From the NCBI GenBank assembly GCA_015494485.1, contig WGBF01000385.1, forward strand, positions 1 to 7,240: a stretch of 7,240 nt of DNA. The letters are read 5' to 3'. The notes under the pieces are model-generated. The model searched no databases. It saw only the letters and a program-made list of their open reading frames with translations, and was not told where the DNA came from. The position numbers were made by a program, and so were the translations under genes. Below, in pieces: positions 4,373-7,240 of this stretch. The stretch comes from a bacterium. GTDB taxonomy: Bacteria > Calditrichota > Calditrichia > RBG-13-44-9 > J042. How positions within the stretch are numbered: position 1 is the first letter of the stretch; each line of letters begins with the position of its first letter.

Positions 4373-6991
4373 ATGTCCAAAACGGGGCAGGATTTTTTGA
4401 AGTTTTTACTTACCATATGGATTTTATTTTTTTCGTTCCTCTCCGCACAGCAGGTAGTGGTTTCTCCACCGCCATCCAGCCCACAGGTGCAATTAGTACT
4501 GCCTGGGCAGGATAACGGGAAAAGCTTTCTGGTACTTCGGACAACGGAATTTTCTACCGATCAACCCACTCCAGCGCCACCCCCATCGCTTCCATCTCGT
4601 ACATTTCGCCCTGGCGAAAAATTGGGTGTGTGGGTTGTACTGGGCTATGCCTCATCGGATACTATCGACTACCACGTGGCCGCCAATCGGAAATACCGTT
4701 ACCTGTTCATCCCGCTTCGACCTTCGCAAAAGGGCAATTACTATGACCTGAACAATATTCGCGAAATTGAAGCCACAACCACCGAGATTTTCCCCGGCCT
4801 TTACGGCCAACAATTGCTGGATAGCCTGGTTGCTAATTACAAACCTGCTACCGTTTTAAACTATGACGATGCCCGGGATACCCTGTTTGCCCGGATTGAC
4901 AATCACAACGATAGCCTGACCGGGGTTTACAGCGGATACACTATTTACCTGGACCCCAACGCGGATCCCAGTACTGACGCCTACTTAAAAGGCATTAATA
5001 CCGAACACACCTGGCCGCAAAGCAAAGGCGCGGACACCGGAAACGCCAAAAGCGACATGCACCACCTGTATCCTGCGCGCGATGCTGTAAATTCTTCCCG
5101 GAGCAACGATCCGTTTGCAGAAATTACCGATACCGATACGGACAAGTGGTGGCGAAACGATTATTACCTGACCACCATCCCCACCCAATATATTGACGAA
5201 TATAGCGAAAAAGATGAAGATGCCAATCGCTTTGAACCCCGGGAAGACCATAAAGGGAACGCGGCCCGTTCCGTTTTCTACTTTTACACCATGTACAAAG
5301 ACCAGGCGGATAGCACATTTTTTGAAATTCAAAAAGATGTGCTTTACCAATGGCACCAACAGGAACCGGCCGATCAAGCTGAAATTGACCGTACCTGGGC
5401 GATTGCTGCCTATCAGGATAACAAACCCAATCCGTTTGTGCTGGATTCTTCTTTGGTCCGACGGGCTTATTTCACCAATACGGATACCACCCCCACACCT
5501 CCCAGCAATTTAACGTTCAGCAATGTAACCGATACCTCCATGACGATCCAATGGGATTTACCTGGTGATTACGACCCTGCAATAAATGAAATTGTTATGC
5601 TGATGCAGGCATCCAGTGCTGTTGACGACGATCCAACGGCGAACCCCGTTTCCAGTTATACCGCCAGCTCTGTGTTTGGCCAGGGATCTCAGGTAGGAAC
5701 CGGCAGTTATGATACCTATATTGGGGATGACACCACCGTTACCGTGACCGGACTTCAACCGGCGACCACCTATTATGTAAAATTATGGAACACCAAATGG
5801 GATACCATCTGGTCCAACAGTACGCTTACAGGAAGCCAGCAAACAACTGGCGGTGGTGGAACAACCATCATGATTACAGAAATCATGAAAGACCCCGCGG
5901 CGGTAGCGGATGCAGACGGCGAATGGTTTGAAATTTACAATTACGGTTCCGCCGATGTGAATATTAATGGGTGGACAATCAAAGACCTGGGAACAGATCA
6001 ACACATCATTGATAATGGCGGACCATTGTGGGTCCCCGCCAACGATTTCCTGGTACTGGGCATCAATGGCAATAGTGCCACAAACGGCGGTGTTACGGTC
6101 CATTACGTCTATTCCGGAATTTACCTGGGCAATGCTGACGATGAGCTCCTGCTCATTGCCGCCGATGGCCAGACAGAAGTGGACCGCGTAACGTGGGACG
6201 ATGGTATTAACTGGCCGGACCCCACCGGCGCATCCATGGTGTTTACCGGCCATGCCACACAGGACAACAATGATGCTACCCTGTGGACCACCGCCAGCGA
6301 ACCCTGGCCCGGTAGTGCCGGGGATAAAGGCTCCCCCGGATATGCCGGAAACGATCAATCCCTTCCGGTACAATTACAAAGTTTTTCCGCATCCTGGACG
6401 GGAAGTTCGGTGGTTCTTCAATGGGAAACAGAAAGTGAAACTAACAACATAGGGTTTGAATTATTCCGCAGCGAAGGCGACACGTTGAATTTTCACCGTA
6501 TCGCTTCTTATCAAACCCATCCAGCCTTGATGGGACAGGGGGCATCTAACACGCCTCATACCTACACGTTCGAAGACAATACTGTACACCAAGACCGGCT
6601 TTACTGGTACCGGTTAAACCAGGTTGATTTTTCAGGGAAAACGCAAACAATCGGCACCCTTTCCGTGGACACCCACTTGTCTGCGGAATCCGTACCCGCT
6701 ACGTTTGCCCTGCTGCCGCCTTTTCCCAATCCGTTTAACGGAGAAACCACCATCACTGTGGGTATCCCTCGAATGGAGAATCTCGTTCTTGTAACACTTA
6801 GCCTATACAGCATTCACGGTGCCCGGATTGCTACCCTGCTACAGGATACTTCGCTATCCCCCGGTTTTCATCGCTTCCGCTGGGAGGGCACCGATGCACA
6901 TCACAACCCGGTGGCTTCCGGCATTTACTTTCTGGTACTTACTGCTGGTGATGGCCACCGGTTGGTGCAAAAAATTATTCACCTGAAATAA
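4373..6991 (+). CDS. Secreted multidomain endonuclease I (FN3-like, lamin-tail and T9SS-type sorting domains)
   Basis: This 872-residue protein starts with a signal peptide (about 1-25, core FLLTIWILFFSFLSA, cleavage likely before Gln26). Pro-rich linkers (31-37, 64-74) flank an unassigned segment to about residue 118. Residues 120-367 form an endonuclease I (EndA/Vvn-like, His-Me finger) domain: INTEHTWPQS (208-217) with Glu211 as probable metal ligand and His212 as general base, SDMHHLYPARDAVN (227-240) with Asn240 as likely second ligand, SRSN (242-245), EPREDHKGNAARSVFYFYTMY (288-308 region) and RTWAIAAYQDNKPNPF (340-355). Such enzymes cut DNA and often RNA non-specifically. Then come an FN3-like domain (375-490), a GGGG linker (493-496), a lamin-tail domain (497-660), a beta domain (664-765) and a C-terminal sorting domain (780-872; FPNPFN, ASGIYFLVL). 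Export through a type IX system is expected. The ATG has a poorly spaced AAGGGA; a TTG at 4397 after CAGGA is an alternative that keeps the signal peptide. Confidence 0.93.
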   Translation: MSKTGQDFLKFLLTIWILFFSFLSAQQVVVSPPPSSPQVQLVLPGQDNGKSFLVLRTTEFSTDQPTPAPPPSLPSRTFRPGEKLGVWVVLGYASSDTIDYHVAANRKYRYLFIPLRPSQKGNYYDLNNIREIEATTTEIFPGLYGQQLLDSLVANYKPATVLNYDDARDTLFARIDNHNDSLTGVYSGYTIYLDPNADPSTDAYLKGINTEHTWPQSKGADTGNAKSDMHHLYPARDAVNSSRSNDPFAEITDTDTDKWWRNDYYLTTIPTQYIDEYSEKDEDANRFEPREDHKGNAARSVFYFYTMYKDQADSTFFEIQKDVLYQWHQQEPADQAEIDRTWAIAAYQDNKPNPFVLDSSLVRRAYFTNTDTTPTPPSNLTFSNVTDTSMTIQWDLPGDYDPAINEIVMLMQASSAVDDDPTANPVSSYTASSVFGQGSQVGTGSYDTYIGDDTTVTVTGLQPATTYYVKLWNTKWDTIWSNSTLTGSQQTTGGGGTTIMITEIMKDPAAVADADGEWFEIYNYGSADVNINGWTIKDLGTDQHIIDNGGPLWVPANDFLVLGINGNSATNGGVTVHYVYSGIYLGNADDELLLIAADGQTEVDRVTWDDGINWPDPTGASMVFTGHATQDNNDATLWTTASEPWPGSAGDKGSPGYAGNDQSLPVQLQSFSASWTGSSVVLQWETESETNNIGFELFRSEGDTLNFHRIASYQTHPALMGQGASNTPHTYTFEDNTVHQDRLYWYRLNQVDFSGKTQTIGTLSVDTHLSAESVPATFALLPPFPNPFNGETTITVGIPRMENLVLVTLSLYSIHGARIATLLQDTSLSPGFHRFRWEGTDAHHNPVASGIYFLVLTAGDGHRLVQKIIHLK

Positions 6992-7092
6992 ATCGCTCTA
7001 TCGGGTGATCTGACCTTTCCGCTTTCGCACATTCCCCGGCCACCTTCTTCCATAAAAATCTTGGATGCTTTCCTGCCAGACGTTAGATTCCC

Positions 7093-7240
7093 TTGCAAAC
7101 GAACGAAAGGAAAAGCCGGGCTTTGCGTTCCTTAATCTATGCCATATTTCTGATCGGTATTACCCTGATTATCTTAAAAATTCCCGTCTTCCTGGGTACC
7201 CATCATCCCACCGGCGCACCGCAAACAGTTTCCATTGCGC
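7093..7240 (+). CDS. N-terminus of a putative membrane protein, cut by the right edge
   Basis: After an in-frame TAG at 7084-7086 the frame stays open to the window end. No ATG is available, but TTG codons at 7093 and 7123 could start it. From 7093 it gives 49 residues: a basic N-terminus (NERKSRALR, 4-12) and a hydrophobic stretch (LIYAIFLIGITLIILKIPVF, about 14-33) that looks like a signal anchor or first transmembrane helix, then a polar Pro/Gly/Thr region. AAAGGA at 7106-7111 lies 11 nt before the 7123 TTG, slightly far; the 7093 start has no clear ribosome binding site but keeps the basic residues before the helix. Codon use is like the neighbours. Family unknown. A competing frame from an ATG at 7065 is also open to the edge but gives an ordinary polar, low-quality sequence. 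Confidence 0.4.
   Translation, partial: MQTNERKSRALRSLIYAIFLIGITLIILKIPVFLGTHHPTGAPQTVSIA

Noticed and set aside
4342..4515. 57-codon ORF overlapping the nuclease start, with a fair AGGA site
   Set aside because: Most of it is the signal-peptide region read in another frame. It has no family features and ends inside the nuclease gene. It is kept only as a remark on start choice.
5124..5145. Tandem Thr-Asp codons (ITDTDTDK) in the nuclease domain as a repeat or calcium-binding motif
   Set aside because: The run is too short to count as a repeat and does not match a known calcium-binding loop.
5783..6373. 196-codon minus-strand ORF antisense to the nuclease gene
   Set aside because: The plus-strand frame encodes a recognisable lamin-tail domain here, and the antisense translation is Gly/Cys/Val-rich with no motif. 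Its length reflects GC and codon bias of the sense strand.
4312..7012. Shared 8-mer GGTGATCT shortly after the GH130 and nuclease stops (4312 and 7005)
   Set aside because: The match is only eight bases with unrelated flanks, which is expected by chance in a window of this size.
7108..7124. AAAGCC-G-GGCTTT inverted repeat as a terminator for the nuclease gene
   Set aside because: The stem is only about five pairs with a minimal loop and no T tract, and it lies within the likely next coding frame. I see no convincing terminator in 6992-7092.

Overview
The window looks like a chromosomal segment from a didermic bacterium of the FCB superphylum, with Calditrichota, Ignavibacteriota, Marinimicrobia or KSB1-like lineages the best guesses. 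The main clue is the C-terminus of the large secreted protein. It carries the FPNPFN...GIYFLVL...KII type of type IX secretion / FlgD-like sorting domain that is abundant in those groups. Strong AGGAGG ribosome binding sites argue against typical Bacteroidia, where Shine-Dalgarno use is weak. No rRNA, tRNA, insertion sequence, phage gene or CRISPR array is visible. GC content is moderate and looks even, apart from an AT-rich divergent promoter region.

Layout: (1) Positions 1-915, minus strand, hold a P1-family (DmpA-like) N-terminal nucleophile aminopeptidase whose C-terminus is cut by the left edge. (2) Positions 916-1145 are a divergent, AT-rich regulatory region with a CRP/FNR-like palindrome, a possible minus-strand promoter and a 20-codon ORF with its own strong ribosome binding site. 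(3) Positions 1146-2063, plus strand, encode a lipoprotein of unknown function, followed by a clear intrinsic terminator. (4) Positions 2189-4302, plus strand, form a two-gene unit: a GT4-like glycosyltransferase and a GH130 mannoside phosphorylase-type enzyme separated by 8 nt. (5) Positions 4373-6991, plus strand, encode an 872-residue secreted multidomain nuclease: signal peptide, unknown N-terminal segment, endonuclease I domain, fibronectin type III-like domain, lamin-tail domain and C-terminal sorting domain. (6) Positions 6992-7240 hold the apparent start of a membrane protein, cut by the right edge.

How the genes may work together: the GT4/GH130 pair is probably a functional unit that makes or turns over a mannose-containing oligosaccharide or glycoside in the cytoplasm. 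The nuclease is probably exported across the outer membrane and may be anchored at the surface, where it would degrade extracellular DNA or RNA. The lipoprotein is also an envelope protein, but nothing in the sequence ties it to its neighbours. I see no clear new defence or mobile system. The least explained elements are the orphan lipoprotein with its leader ORF and palindrome, and the unassigned N-terminal part of the nuclease.
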